Assembly: GCA_963799245.1 (NCBI GenBank)
Contig: CAWCWN010000004.1
Coordinates: 372,001-436,000 of the forward strand
From: CAWCWN01 sp963799245
Lineage (GTDB): Bacteria; Chloroflexota; Ktedonobacteria; Ktedonobacterales; Ktedonobacteraceae
Length of the DNA stretch: 64,000 nucleotides
Reading direction: 5' to 3'
The translations under genes and the position numbers were made by a program. Within the stretch, counting starts at the first letter, position 1. Every line of letters starts with the position of its first letter. A model generated the notes under the pieces. The model did no database searches. It was not told the origin of the DNA and saw only the letters and a program-made list of their open reading frames with translations. Positions 26,403-34,858 of this stretch are shown here, in pieces.

Positions 26403-26485
26403 TATGCAAAAATGGCGACTGAACTCTATTTTGGCAACCCACACACAGGCGTGGCTATAAAAGAAAGAAGGCGGTACTTCCTTTC

Positions 26486-27142
26486 ATGAAAGAGCAGTCT
26501 CTGGACAATCTGTGGTTGGCACAAATACTGTTCGATCTTGGAGCAGTACAGTTCGGAAACTTTACTGTGAGCGAATCCGCAGTAAGCTCACCCGTTTTTG
26601 TGAACCCCAAGGTACTTATCAGTAATCCAGCCGCACTGCGTGTTGCTGCCAAACTGATGCAGCAAGAAATTAGCCTGGCACAATCTCTACGTCGTCCGCG
26701 AGTGCATCCCTTTGGTGTCGTAGCAGGGGTACCGGTGGGGGGATTACTCCTGGCCTCCGCATACTCGCTGGAGACCAATGTACCGCTCATTTATGCCCGC
26801 AGCCGCCCTGAGGGGACCGGCAAGCGCGGTATTGAGGGTCATTTCACCGCTGGAGATAGCGCGCTGATTATAGACGACCTGGTCACCAGGGGCAGTAGCA
26901 TCCTGGAAACAGCCTCCCTGCTTGAGGAGAACGGCCTCAAAGTGAAGGATGTGATCGTGCTTATTGACCGTGAGCACGGGGCTGTCGAGCGTTTACGACG
27001 TCATGGGTACAATTTGATTAGCATTCTGAAACTGGACGTTATGCTCAACCACTATATGTCCAGGGGCCTCATCTCCGAGGAGACGTACCGCACGTGCGCG
27101 GAATATCTTCGTAGCAAGCAGGCAGAGATACAGGCCTCCTGA
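26486..27142 (+). CDS. pyrE: Orotate phosphoribosyltransferase
   Basis: 218 residues, type-I phosphoribosyltransferase fold. It couples orotate to PRPP to give OMP in UMP synthesis. Features: FGNFTVSESAVSSPVFVNPK (the family has LKSG..S..F at this place, binding orotate), GVVAGVPVGGLLLASAYS, the flexible catalytic loop RPEGTGKRGIEG and the PRPP-binding motif ALIIDDLVTRGSSILE. The C-terminal about 25 residues are a helical extension. It is monocistronic, with a promoter and leader hairpin upstream and a terminator-like hairpin 25 nt after the stop. Other pyr genes are not in the window. Confidence 0.88.
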   Translation: MKEQSLDNLWLAQILFDLGAVQFGNFTVSESAVSSPVFVNPKVLISNPAALRVAAKLMQQEISLAQSLRRPRVHPFGVVAGVPVGGLLLASAYSLETNVPLIYARSRPEGTGKRGIEGHFTAGDSALIIDDLVTRGSSILETASLLEENGLKVKDVIVLIDREHGAVERLRRHGYNLISILKLDVMLNHYMSRGLISEETYRTCAEYLRSKQAEIQAS

Positions 27143-27167
27143 TTTGTGGCTGGCGTAGGTCCAAGCA

Positions 27168-27204
27168 AGAGAGCAAGCACCCTTAGCGTGAGTGCTCGCT
27201 CTCT
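27168..27204. terminator. Bidirectional terminator-like hairpin between pyrE and slipin gene
   Basis: A 13-nt arm (27168-27180, AGAGAGCAAGCAC) pairs with 27192-27204 with one mismatch around an 11-nt loop, in the 75-nt gap between convergent genes. There is no clear U-tract on either strand. Confidence 0.6.
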
Positions 27205-27217
27205 GCACTACTGAGTG

Positions 27218-28087
27218 TCAGGAAAGCGAGGTCGGTGGAGCATAGGTGGGCGTGACAAGCGGCCCATCGCCATTGCGCAGCTCGGCGTCGCCATTGTGGT
27301 TATTCGTGGCTACCTGCGCACTCGAACGACGCATCGTATCTAGAAACGGCTCGATAATATCCAGGGGCAGCGGGAAGATGATGGTCGAATTCTTCTCAAC
27401 CGCGATCTCAGTCAGCGTTTGCAGGTAGCGCAGCTGCAAGGCATTGGGCTGCGAACCGATCACGTTGGCCGCCTGTGCCAGTTGAGCGGAGGCCTGTAGT
27501 TCGCCCTCGGCATGAATGACCTTGGCGCGTTTCTCGCGCTCGGCCTCGGCCTGTTTGGCCATGGCACGCTGCATAGCCTGGGGCAGTTCGATGTCCTTAA
27601 TCTCAACGGCCGTTACCTTGACGCCCCAGTTTTCCGTGTGTTCGTCGATAATCGTCTGTAACTCACGGTTGATCTTGGTACGATTCGCCAGCAATTCATC
27701 CATCTCGGACTGGCCCAGCACATTGCGCAGGGTGGTCTGACCTATCTGTGTGACGGCCTGCATGAAGTTCATTACATTGACTACGGCGGCGATAGGGTCG
27801 ACGACCTTAAAGTAGAGCACCGCGGCCACCTTGATGGTAATGTTATCACGCGTGATCACTTCCTGCGGGGGTACCGTCAGTGTGACCACACGCAGGTCAA
27901 CTTTGCTCATACGTGTGACGATTGGCGGTACCCAGAAGATACCAGGTCCCTTCGCCCCCTGCAGGCTACCCAGGATAAAGACTACACCCCGCTCATACTG
28001 CTGCACAACGCGCAAACCCGAAAGGAGAAAGAGCGCGACTATAAGCACAATAACGCCAACAAGTAACCAGATTGCAATAGGATCCAT
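27218..28087 (-). CDS. SPFH/Band-7 (slipin/stomatin-like) membrane protein
   Basis: 289 residues. One N-terminal membrane segment (about 5-27) is followed by a canonical SPFH domain: QQYERGVVFILGSLQG, GPGIFWVPPI, DLRVVTLTVPPQEVITRDN, FKVVDPIAAV and a TTLRNVLGQSEMDELL segment. The C-terminal part is Ala/Glu/Lys-rich helix (AEAEREKRAKVIHAEGE) that drives oligomerisation. Such proteins build membrane microdomains and partner with NfeD proteases/OB proteins. The nfeD gene is 29 nt upstream on the same strand, a classical pair. A strong AGGAGG lies 7 nt before the ATG. Confidence 0.92.
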   Translation of the reverse strand: MDPIAIWLLVGVIVLIVALFLLSGLRVVQQYERGVVFILGSLQGAKGPGIFWVPPIVTRMSKVDLRVVTLTVPPQEVITRDNITIKVAAVLYFKVVDPIAAVVNVMNFMQAVTQIGQTTLRNVLGQSEMDELLANRTKINRELQTIIDEHTENWGVKVTAVEIKDIELPQAMQRAMAKQAEAEREKRAKVIHAEGELQASAQLAQAANVIGSQPNALQLRYLQTLTEIAVEKNSTIIFPLPLDIIEPFLDTMRRSSAQVATNNHNGDAELRNGDGPLVTPTYAPPTSLS

Positions 28088-28116
28088 GATAAACCTCCTG
28101 TTTATAACCTCGAAAT

Positions 28117-28791
28117 CTATTCAAGCGGTAGGGCAGCGGGTGCATCTATGCCGGCATCATGGCGTGCAGGCGCAACATGCAGGCGTAATCCTTCAAGGGC
28201 GACGATACGTAGTTCGGTTCCGGTATCAACTGCAAGCCTGGGATCATCGAGTATGGCATCCCAGTCCTCTCCACCATAATCGACGCGTCCGGCGGGGTGA
28301 AGGGGAGTCAGAGCGGAGACGGTAGCACCCAGCATGGGGCTTTTACTGACCGTAGCGACCCGAGCGCGCGAGCGCACGATCACGCTGATCAGGTAGAAAC
28401 TGAGAAGGCCCAGCAGCACTGCCATGGTATAGACGACCAGGGGGTTAACTCCCTCGTGGCGATTACCGCCGCCGAAGAAGATAAACGCACCCCAGACCAG
28501 CGAGATGAGCGCTCCCAGCGTCAGCAGGCCGTGGGTTGGCAGGCGTAGATCCAATACCAGCAGGACAAAGGCCAGCGCCATCAAGGGCAGGCCCGCCCAG
28601 TTGGGGGCGAGCGCACCACAGGCGAACAGGAAGAGCAGGAGAGCAAGCCCTCCGACTATTCCGGGTAGAATAGCGCCAGGATGCGAAATCTCCAGGTATA
28701 CGCCGATCATCGCGACGATGAAGAGGAGAAAGACGACGTTTGGGTCAACTAAAAATTGATACAGCGCGTGAAACAAATTTGGAGCTAGCAT
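28117..28791 (-). CDS. NfeD-like membrane protein
   Basis: 224 residues with about five hydrophobic segments (15-35, 40-60, 63-80, 88-110, 118-140) and a soluble C-terminal OB-fold domain of the NfeD type (MLGATVSALTPLHPAGRVDYGGEDWDAI..., ending in LEGLRLHV). It lacks the N-terminal ClpP-like serine protease domain, so it is the short NfeD1b-type rather than the long form. It should associate with the slipin encoded 29 nt downstream in a membrane-quality or microdomain role. A consensus-like promoter lies about 150 nt upstream. Confidence 0.87.
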   Translation of the reverse strand: MLAPNLFHALYQFLVDPNVVFLLFIVAMIGVYLEISHPGAILPGIVGGLALLLFLFACGALAPNWAGLPLMALAFVLLVLDLRLPTHGLLTLGALISLVWGAFIFFGGGNRHEGVNPLVVYTMAVLLGLLSFYLISVIVRSRARVATVSKSPMLGATVSALTPLHPAGRVDYGGEDWDAILDDPRLAVDTGTELRIVALEGLRLHVAPARHDAGIDAPAALPLE

Positions 28792-28948
28792 CAGTGCATA
28801 ACCTCCACTGGCGCATAAAGCGCCCCCGCCAAGCTATGTCAATCACCGCCATCAGCATACCACATTCGCCACGATCGCAGCGTCATATGCCTCTGGCGCG
28901 AGGCTGCCAGCGCAGCAACGACTTATTCATTGCTTTTTGCTATAGTAA

Positions 28949-28977
28949 AATATAACATATTGTTATTCTCCTGTCAA
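28949..28977 (-). promoter_or_regulatory. Sigma-70 promoter of the nfeD-slipin pair
   Basis: On the minus strand: TTGACA, 17 nt, TATATT, followed by AT-rich DNA. The predicted start near 28942 gives a leader of about 150 nt to nfeD. Confidence 0.68.
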
Positions 28978-29018
28978 GAGGGATTTTTTGACGGGAGCAT
29001 AAGCATTGCCTGCATAGG

Positions 29019-29501
29019 TCACAGTTTGCGCAGCGCTGCAAACAGGTCCTCGTTGTTGGGCAGATCGCCAGGATTGTTGAGCACTTCGATAAAGCGAATG
29101 ACGCCTTGCTTGTCGATAAGAACGACCGCGCGGCTTGGCATTCCAGCTGCATGGCGCACCCCGAACATGTCAACTACCTTACCCTGGGGGTAAAAGTCCG
29201 ACAGAAGTGGGAACGTCGTGTTCATCTGCTTGCGCCATGCATCGAGGGCATAGGTGCTATCCATACTGATGCTGACCACCTCGGTGTCAAAATCGCTGAA
29301 GCGATCCAGCTCGGCCTGGTAGCCTGGAAGCTGCGCCGAACAAACACTGCTGAACGCAAATGGCACAAAGGCCAGGACAACGTTTTTCTTATTGCGAAAA
29401 TCCTTGAGACGCCACTCATCCCTGCCTGACTTGAGGGTGAAATCTGGTGCGATATCCCCTACATGCACGGTAGCCGTTTCTGGTCGACTCTTATCACTCA
29501 T
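29019..29501 (-). CDS. Peroxiredoxin (AhpC/TSA family)
   Basis: 160 residues from the ATG at 29501; an in-frame TTG at 29528 is less likely because AAGGAAGGA sits between the two. Thioredoxin fold: GDIAPDFTLKSGRDEWRLKDF, peroxidatic Cys in VPFAFSSVCSAQLPGY (about residue 54), VVSISMDSTYALDAW, FPLLSDFYPQGKVVDMFGV, SRAVVLIDKQGVIRF. It reduces peroxides. No second Cys follows, so it is probably a 1-Cys type relying on an external thiol (AhpE-like). It is monocistronic. Confidence 0.9.
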   Translation of the reverse strand: MSDKSRPETATVHVGDIAPDFTLKSGRDEWRLKDFRNKKNVVLAFVPFAFSSVCSAQLPGYQAELDRFSDFDTEVVSISMDSTYALDAWRKQMNTTFPLLSDFYPQGKVVDMFGVRHAAGMPSRAVVLIDKQGVIRFIEVLNNPGDLPNNEDLFAALRKL

Positions 29502-29723
29502 TACAAGTGCATCCTTCCTTATTACCAATTTCGTTATCTTTAGGAGAACACAATGGATAGTTACTAGCTCAGTCTACCATTCGTCTTGGAATGTGCGTCA
29601 CGTAGTAATTTGCACCAGCAAACACATCCAGGGCGGATACAGGCACTTGCGGAATTGTAGCACCCATGCCGAGTTGGTGTCAAATGACACGCCGGAGCCA
29701 GAGATGCCGGGGGAGAGAAATTT

Positions 29724-31178
29724 TTGCTTCGAGAGCAAGCGAGCGATGACAATAGAGAAGAGATTAACAGGCCGTTTTTTTCATGGTGGAACGCTCTGCA
29801 GACCAGAAAGGGCATAGTGGCGTATTTGCCTATTATCTTCGTCACTATTCTTATGTTCTGCGGTGCCTCCTGGCAGATTTTCTGGACCACCACTGATGCT
29901 GCCCGTTACCAGTGTTATGCGCTCACGTTCTGGTTGGGTAAAAGCGCGCTGCATATGCTGCCGGCTTCACAGTGCTTGTTTCTCAATAGCGCCGCCGTGC
30001 CACAGGGACCGTTCCATATGCTGCCAATCGAATATCCACCGCTCACGCTTGTCCTGTTTTCGCTCGCGCTGCTCTCTCCTATTCAGGACTACCAGCTTCT
30101 CTTTGCCCTCTTGATGGCGCTTACCTCCGTGCTTATTTACTGGCTGCTGCTGCGCTATGGTCCTCGCAGAAGCGCGCTCACCTTTGCGCTCTACGCGCTT
30201 GTAGGCGCCTGGGCCACGGCTGAAGGCCGCTTTGACCTGGTCCCGGCCGCCCTGACGCTCCTCTGCATCATCGCCGCCGAGCGCAAGCACTGGACGGCCG
30301 CCTATGTCGCGCTGGCCTTTGGCACGCTCTTAAAGCTGTACCCGCTGATGCTCCTGCCTGCGCTCTTCATCGCCGAACAGCAGGATACGCGGCACATGTA
30401 CATGCCGCCCGCTGGGAATATGGCGCTCAAAACGCTGCCCGCGGAACTCTGGCGCACGCTGAAAGGCATAGGGGGCTGGCGTTGGAACAATACACTGATT
30501 TTCTTGGCCCTTGTCATAGGTATAACGGGCATCTTCGCCTTATTTGATTTCCAGAATGCGGTTGTAAGTCAGATCAGCTACTTTACGCAGCGGCCAGTGC
30601 AAATCGAGTCATCGAGCAGCACCATCCTCTGGATCGCGAACGCGTTCGGCGTTGCGGCCCATGTTGAGTTTACCTTCGGGTCGTTGAATATTGTGAGCGC
30701 GTTGGAGCATGCCGTCGCTAGCCTGTTTGAAGCTGCGTTTGTGCTCGGCTCTATTTTTGCCATCTGGCAGCAGTGGCGAGGCAAGCTCGACCTGTTGCAG
30801 ACCTTTATCGCGCTCCACCTCGTATTTATCGCCAGTGGCAAGGTATTCAGCCCGCAGTATCTTATCTGGTTGATGCCCTTACTTGCCTATGCCAGCGCCA
30901 TTGATAGCTTCTGGCTGCTCTTCTGGGGCAGCATCTCGCTCCTGACAACCATCATTTATCCTTATCTCTACACACGCACACCTTACGTCATGCTTGTGCA
31001 ATATGTCCCGGGTTTTATCCAGACGGTAGCTGTGCGAGATATCCTCTTTGTCCTGCTCACCCTGCTATACCTGTTTAATCTATTCAATATTCGCCGCCGC
31101 AAGCCGCTGCCCGCGAGGCATGCCCCTCTTTACAGGCAGCCTGAAGCGCCTGCACATGCCTCAAAAGCGCAACCCTGA
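29724..31178 (+). CDS. Polytopic membrane glycosyltransferase (GT87/DUF2029-like)
   Basis: 484 residues with about ten to eleven membrane segments. The first extracellular loop carries DAARYQCYALTFW and IEYPPLTLVL, resembling the DxxxY and EYPP motifs of GT87 (DUF2029) polyprenyl-phosphate-mannose-dependent transferases. KLYPLMLLPAL and FSPQYLIWLMPLL are further family-like motifs. The likely role is transfer of a sugar from a lipid carrier to a cell-envelope glycolipid or polymer, by family knowledge. The start is a TTG at 29724 with GGGGAGAG about 5 nt upstream; no ATG in frame lies before the first helix. It is isolated, with no other envelope sugar genes beside it. Confidence 0.75.
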   Translation: MLREQASDDNREEINRPFFSWWNALQTRKGIVAYLPIIFVTILMFCGASWQIFWTTTDAARYQCYALTFWLGKSALHMLPASQCLFLNSAAVPQGPFHMLPIEYPPLTLVLFSLALLSPIQDYQLLFALLMALTSVLIYWLLLRYGPRRSALTFALYALVGAWATAEGRFDLVPAALTLLCIIAAERKHWTAAYVALAFGTLLKLYPLMLLPALFIAEQQDTRHMYMPPAGNMALKTLPAELWRTLKGIGGWRWNNTLIFLALVIGITGIFALFDFQNAVVSQISYFTQRPVQIESSSSTILWIANAFGVAAHVEFTFGSLNIVSALEHAVASLFEAAFVLGSIFAIWQQWRGKLDLLQTFIALHLVFIASGKVFSPQYLIWLMPLLAYASAIDSFWLLFWGSISLLTTIIYPYLYTRTPYVMLVQYVPGFIQTVAVRDILFVLLTLLYLFNLFNIRRRKPLPARHAPLYRQPEAPAHASKAQP

Positions 31179-31326
31179 AAGTAACGCATACCTGGACTCA
31201 TTGCTTGCAGAGGGGTTCCGCGCCCTGCTAGAAGTGGGCTTCCTGGCCATCGTACAGGGAGGGTCCGCCGAAGGTGCCTACCTCTACAAGCAGCAGGGCA
31301 TCGATGCAATCCATCATTACAGGTAA
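31156..31326 (+). pseudogene. Aldehyde dehydrogenase fragment
   Basis: 57 codons that read ESNAYLDSLLAEGFRALLEV then GFLAIVQGGSAEGAYLYKQ and GIDAIHHYR. This resembles the segment of aldehyde dehydrogenases around (V)NEYLGP-LEEAF-PL-GFL-IVYGGAEVGAYL--HP-IDEIHITG. The rest of the roughly 450-500-residue enzyme is absent: it overlaps the end of the upstream gene by 23 nt and stops 3 nt before the rtcB stop on the other strand. It is best read as an isolated remnant, probably untranslated or non-functional. Confidence 0.5.
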
Positions 31327-31328
31327 TG

Positions 31329-32792
31329 CTATCCTTTGACTACGATCAGCGGCTTCAGTCTTGCCACCAGCTTGGCCAGGCCAGCGTTATGCACCACGTT
31401 GACCACCTGCTGCGCGTCCTTGTAGGCCTGGGGGGCCTCTTCGGTGAGCAGGTTTTTGCTGTGCACCCTCACAGTCACCCCTCTGGCGGCGAGTTGAGCG
31501 AGCAGGTCATTGCTGCTTATGGATTTCTTGGCCGCGGTGCGGCTCTGGCGCCGCCCGGCACCATGGCAGCATGAACCGAAACTCTGCTCCATTGAGCCCT
31601 GCGCTCCCACGAGCACAAATGAGTAGCGGCCCATATCGCCAGGAATAAGCACAGGCTGGCCCACCTCACGATACTTCTGTGGCAGTGCGGGATGCTGCGC
31701 GGGGAAGGCGCGCGTGGCACCCTTACGATGCACGCATACCCGGCGTCTCTGCCCCTCGATCTCATACTCCTCGATCTTGGCGATGTTATGGCAGACGTCG
31801 TAGACCATTGGCAGGTCCTTCGCCCGTGCCTTGCGGCCGCAGACGCTGGCGAAGGCCTGGCGCACTCCGTGCATCAATAACTGGCGATTGGCCCAGGCAA
31901 AGTTGGCGCCGCAGGCCATGGCGGCCAGGTAGGCCTGGCCCTCCTCTGACGGCAGAGGTAAACATGCCAGCTGCCTGTCGACGAGATGAAAGCCGAAGTC
32001 ATTCTGCCTGGCTTCAGCCAGCTTTATATAATCTTCAGCCACCTGGTGCCCGAAGCCCCTTGAGCCGCAATGTATGCTTGTGACGACCTGCCCCTTGCGG
32101 GCGATACCCAGAGCTGCGGCCGCCTCGCAATCAAAAATGTGCTCTACGATCTGCACCTCGCAGAAATGGTTCCCCGAGCCGAGACTGCCGAGCTGCTTCA
32201 TGCCGCGACGCACGGCCGTGTCCGATACCTGCGAGGGATCGGCCCCCACCAGGCAGCCGCCCTCCTCTGTGACCCCCAGATCTGCGTCCTCGCCGTAGCC
32301 CTCTTCGATCGCCCAGGCGGAGCCGCGCAGCATAACGGCTCGCATCTCATTGGCAGTCAGCTCATACATGCCCGCGCCGCCAACGCCCGAGGGCAGGCGC
32401 TTAAACAGCTCGTCGGCGAGCTTCTCGACCCTGCCACGTAGCTGCTCATACAACAGGTCGCTCGCCAATAAACGTACGCCGCAGTTGATATCAAAACCGA
32501 TACCACCCGGTGAAATGACCCCGCTGGCGGCATCGGTCGCGGCTATACCACCAACCGGGAAACCGTAACCCCAGTGAATATCGGGCATTGCCAGCGAGTA
32601 GCCCATAATGCCAGGCAACGTGGCAACATTGGCCACCTGCTGCAGCGCGTTGTCCTGCTGGATCTGTGCGATCAAATCATCATCGGCGTAGATCACGCCC
32701 GGTACGCGCATCGCCTCATTATAGTGGCGCGGAATGCGCCAGCGGTAAGGGTCCAGGCGCTGCAAAGGAATTTTTTCTGGCGAATTGCCCAT
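31329..32792 (-). CDS. rtcB: RNA-splicing ligase RtcB
   Basis: 487 residues, the GTP- and Mn-dependent ligase that joins 2',3'-cyclic phosphate and 5'-OH RNA ends. Motifs: MPDIHWGYGFPVGGIAA, GGIGFDINCGVRLL (metal-binding Cys), LGSLGSGNHFCEVQ (guanylylation region), SIHCGSRGFGHQV, VYDVCHNIAKIEE, VHRKGATRAFPA and GSCCHGAGR with the nucleophilic His. The length is normal. The archease gene lies 80 nt upstream on the same strand; archease activates RtcB, so the two form a functional RNA-repair pair. Confidence 0.96.
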   Translation of the reverse strand: MGNSPEKIPLQRLDPYRWRIPRHYNEAMRVPGVIYADDDLIAQIQQDNALQQVANVATLPGIMGYSLAMPDIHWGYGFPVGGIAATDAASGVISPGGIGFDINCGVRLLASDLLYEQLRGRVEKLADELFKRLPSGVGGAGMYELTANEMRAVMLRGSAWAIEEGYGEDADLGVTEEGGCLVGADPSQVSDTAVRRGMKQLGSLGSGNHFCEVQIVEHIFDCEAAAALGIARKGQVVTSIHCGSRGFGHQVAEDYIKLAEARQNDFGFHLVDRQLACLPLPSEEGQAYLAAMACGANFAWANRQLLMHGVRQAFASVCGRKARAKDLPMVYDVCHNIAKIEEYEIEGQRRRVCVHRKGATRAFPAQHPALPQKYREVGQPVLIPGDMGRYSFVLVGAQGSMEQSFGSCCHGAGRRQSRTAAKKSISSNDLLAQLAARGVTVRVHSKNLLTEEAPQAYKDAQQVVNVVHNAGLAKLVARLKPLIVVKG

Positions 32793-32872
32793 CAGATTTC
32801 CTCCAGAGTAAGCGCTGCTTGCAAGCAGGTTGATGGCTGGTGTAGATACTCACCTCACAGGAGAGAAGTTGC

Positions 32873-33298
32873 CTATATGTCAAAAATGATGCTGGCTTTA
32901 TAGCCCGCGGCGCTGACTTCGATGGCCGCCTCGTGCCATGTAACTGCCTTGATGGCGCTGCCAAGCTCGTGGCGCCTGGCATCGTACGCTTCACCGCAGG
33001 CGCGTCCCTGCACACGGGTCTCACTAATGACATCGATTGCAAAGTTCCTGAAGAGGAGATACTCGCTATCGAAATACACGATCAGCTCGTTCAGCCAAGC
33101 GATCAGCAATGCAACGGCATCATGCCCCTCTACGTCGATCGCGCGGCTGAGCCGTACCTGCACCTGTTGAGGGTCAAGCATCAAGCTCTCCATCCCCCGG
33201 GCAGCGGAAATAAACAGCTCGGCCAGAGTGCTGCCATACGCGTGCAGGCCAACATCAGCGGTATGCTCGAAGACTTCATAAGGTAGCTCACAATTCAT
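32873..33298 (-). CDS. Archease (RtcB activator)
   Basis: 141 residues of the archease family: YEVFEHTADVGLHAYGSTLAE with the metal-binding His and Asp, AARGMESLM, LLIAWLNELIVYFDSEYLL, and the C-terminal acidic/aromatic end (KASIIFDI) in which the penultimate Asp binds metal. It speeds guanylylation of RtcB and broadens NTP use. The gene is followed 80 nt later by rtcB and preceded 12 nt earlier by the cystathionine beta-synthase stop, so all three genes may share a transcript. Confidence 0.93.
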   Translation of the reverse strand: MNCELPYEVFEHTADVGLHAYGSTLAELFISAARGMESLMLDPQQVQVRLSRAIDVEGHDAVALLIAWLNELIVYFDSEYLLFRNFAIDVISETRVQGRACGEAYDARRHELGSAIKAVTWHEAAIEVSAAGYKASIIFDI

Positions 33299-33310
33299 CG
33301 TATCTCTCTC

Positions 33311-34720
33311 TCAGAGGTTGCGGCTTTGGGCCCAGTATTCCAGCAGGTCGCTCTTCGTCACAATACCTTCAAGGGAATCACCGCTCATGACGGCCACCGC
33401 CGACCGGCCGCTGCTGAAGAGCGTATAGGCCTCCTGAGCGAGCGCATCCGCCTGTAACTCGGGGAAAGGCGGTCCCTGTATCTCATGCACGTGGCTGGAG
33501 GCCAGAGGTCCGCCGCTGGCCAGGCGGCGCAGCAGCAGGTTCTCGGTGAGGCTGCCCACCATGTATCCATGCTCAATCACTGGCGTCTGACTGATGCCAT
33601 ACCTGCGCAGCAGCTCAACAGCGTCCGCGACAGAATCGCTCGGGCTGACGCTGACGACGAGGGGCATGGTGCGGGTATGACTGCGGCGGTAGGTGAGAAC
33701 ATCACGCAGGGTGGGCTGCGCGGTCTCAGCCTGAACCAGCAAATCGTTTTCACGCATCCAGGTATCGTTAAACACCTTGGAGAGGTAGCCACGGCCCGTA
33801 TCGGGGAACAGCACCACCACAACATCATTGGCGCTAAGTCGCCGCGCATAGACGAGCGCGGCCGCGAGAGCCGTACCTGAGGAGCCACCGGCGAGGATAC
33901 CCTCTTCACGGGCCAGGCGGCGCGCCCAGTAGAACGAGGTGCGGTCGTCCACCCGGATAACCTCATCAATCAGGAAGGGATCGTAGTTGCCGGGAAATAT
34001 TTCCATCCCAATCCCTTCGACCTTATAAGGCCCGGGCGCATCCCCGGAATAGACTGAGCCAGGAGGATCAGCACCGATTATCTGCACGCGGGGATTCTGT
34101 TCCTTCAGAAAGCGGGCCGTGCCAGAGATAGTGCCACCCGTGCCAATTCCGGCTACAAAGGCCGTAATACGCCCGCCTGTGGCCTGCCATATCTCCGGCC
34201 CAGTGCTGGCGTAGTGAGCGGCGGGATTGGCGGGATTTGAATACTGGTCGGGGCAACAGGCCCCCGGGATCTCAGCAGCCAGCCTGTGGGCTACATTCTT
34301 GTAGTGCTCAGGTGAATCATAGCTAACGCTACCCGGGCAGATAACCACCTCGGCGCCATAGGCCCGTAAGAGGCTGCGCTTCTCTTCGCTCGCTTTATCG
34401 GTCATGACGAAAATGCAGTGATAGCCCTTTATAGCCGCGGCGATCGCCAGCCCGTGGCCCGTGTTGCCACTTGTAGGCTCGACAATGGTACCTCCAGAGC
34501 GCAAAAGGCCGCGCTTCTCGCAGTACTCGATCATCGCGGGCCCGATGCGGTCCTTTACACTGCTACCCGGGTTGAACATCTCCATTTTCGCCAGCACCAT
34601 AGGGGGTACCTCGCTGGCGACACGATTCAGTCGCACTAACGGCGTATCGCCGATAACTTCAAGTATAGAGCGGGAGTAGTGTATCTCAACCTGCTGTGGA
34701 TCTATCTTATTCGTCGTCAT
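33311..34720 (-). CDS. cbs: Cystathionine beta-synthase with C-terminal CBS pair
   Basis: 469 residues. The N-terminal PLP fold-II domain (about 10-330) starts SILEVIGDTPLVRLNRV. The PLP lysine is in MFNPGSSVKDRIG, the substrate loop is EPTSGNTGHGLA, the phosphate loop is GIGTGGTISGTA, and IIGADPPGSVYS is typical of CBS rather than plain cysteine synthase. A tandem CBS regulatory domain follows (about 345-469). It makes cystathionine from serine and homocysteine, the first transsulfuration step; O-acetylserine use cannot be excluded. The start at 34720 is chosen for an AGG 8 nt upstream and family fit; an upstream non-ATG start would add 20 poor residues. It is followed by archease after 12 nt. 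Confidence 0.86.
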   Translation of the reverse strand: MTTNKIDPQQVEIHYSRSILEVIGDTPLVRLNRVASEVPPMVLAKMEMFNPGSSVKDRIGPAMIEYCEKRGLLRSGGTIVEPTSGNTGHGLAIAAAIKGYHCIFVMTDKASEEKRSLLRAYGAEVVICPGSVSYDSPEHYKNVAHRLAAEIPGACCPDQYSNPANPAAHYASTGPEIWQATGGRITAFVAGIGTGGTISGTARFLKEQNPRVQIIGADPPGSVYSGDAPGPYKVEGIGMEIFPGNYDPFLIDEVIRVDDRTSFYWARRLAREEGILAGGSSGTALAAALVYARRLSANDVVVVLFPDTGRGYLSKVFNDTWMRENDLLVQAETAQPTLRDVLTYRRSHTRTMPLVVSVSPSDSVADAVELLRRYGISQTPVIEHGYMVGSLTENLLLRRLASGGPLASSHVHEIQGPPFPELQADALAQEAYTLFSSGRSAVAVMSGDSLEGIVTKSDLLEYWAQSRNL

Positions 34721-34858
34721 GGTCGCAACCTGTTTCCTTCTGCTTGCATCCGTTTGTAGGGTGACGCAGCTTGCTCGCACTTTGAGACTTCCAGTCTGCC
34801 ACAGTATAGCACATGGACAAATGCTCTATGCGCCAGCCTCCAACGAGACGAGATGTTT

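Larger units (their letters stand above)
25733..26485. other. Non-coding gap between the ABC-F gene and pyrE
   Basis: 753 nt between divergent genes. It holds a 22-bp perfect inverted repeat (25811-25865), a plus-strand promoter (26278-26306) and a leader hairpin before pyrE (26374-26402). The middle part (25930-26210) is C/A-rich with no convincing gene. Confidence 0.55.
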
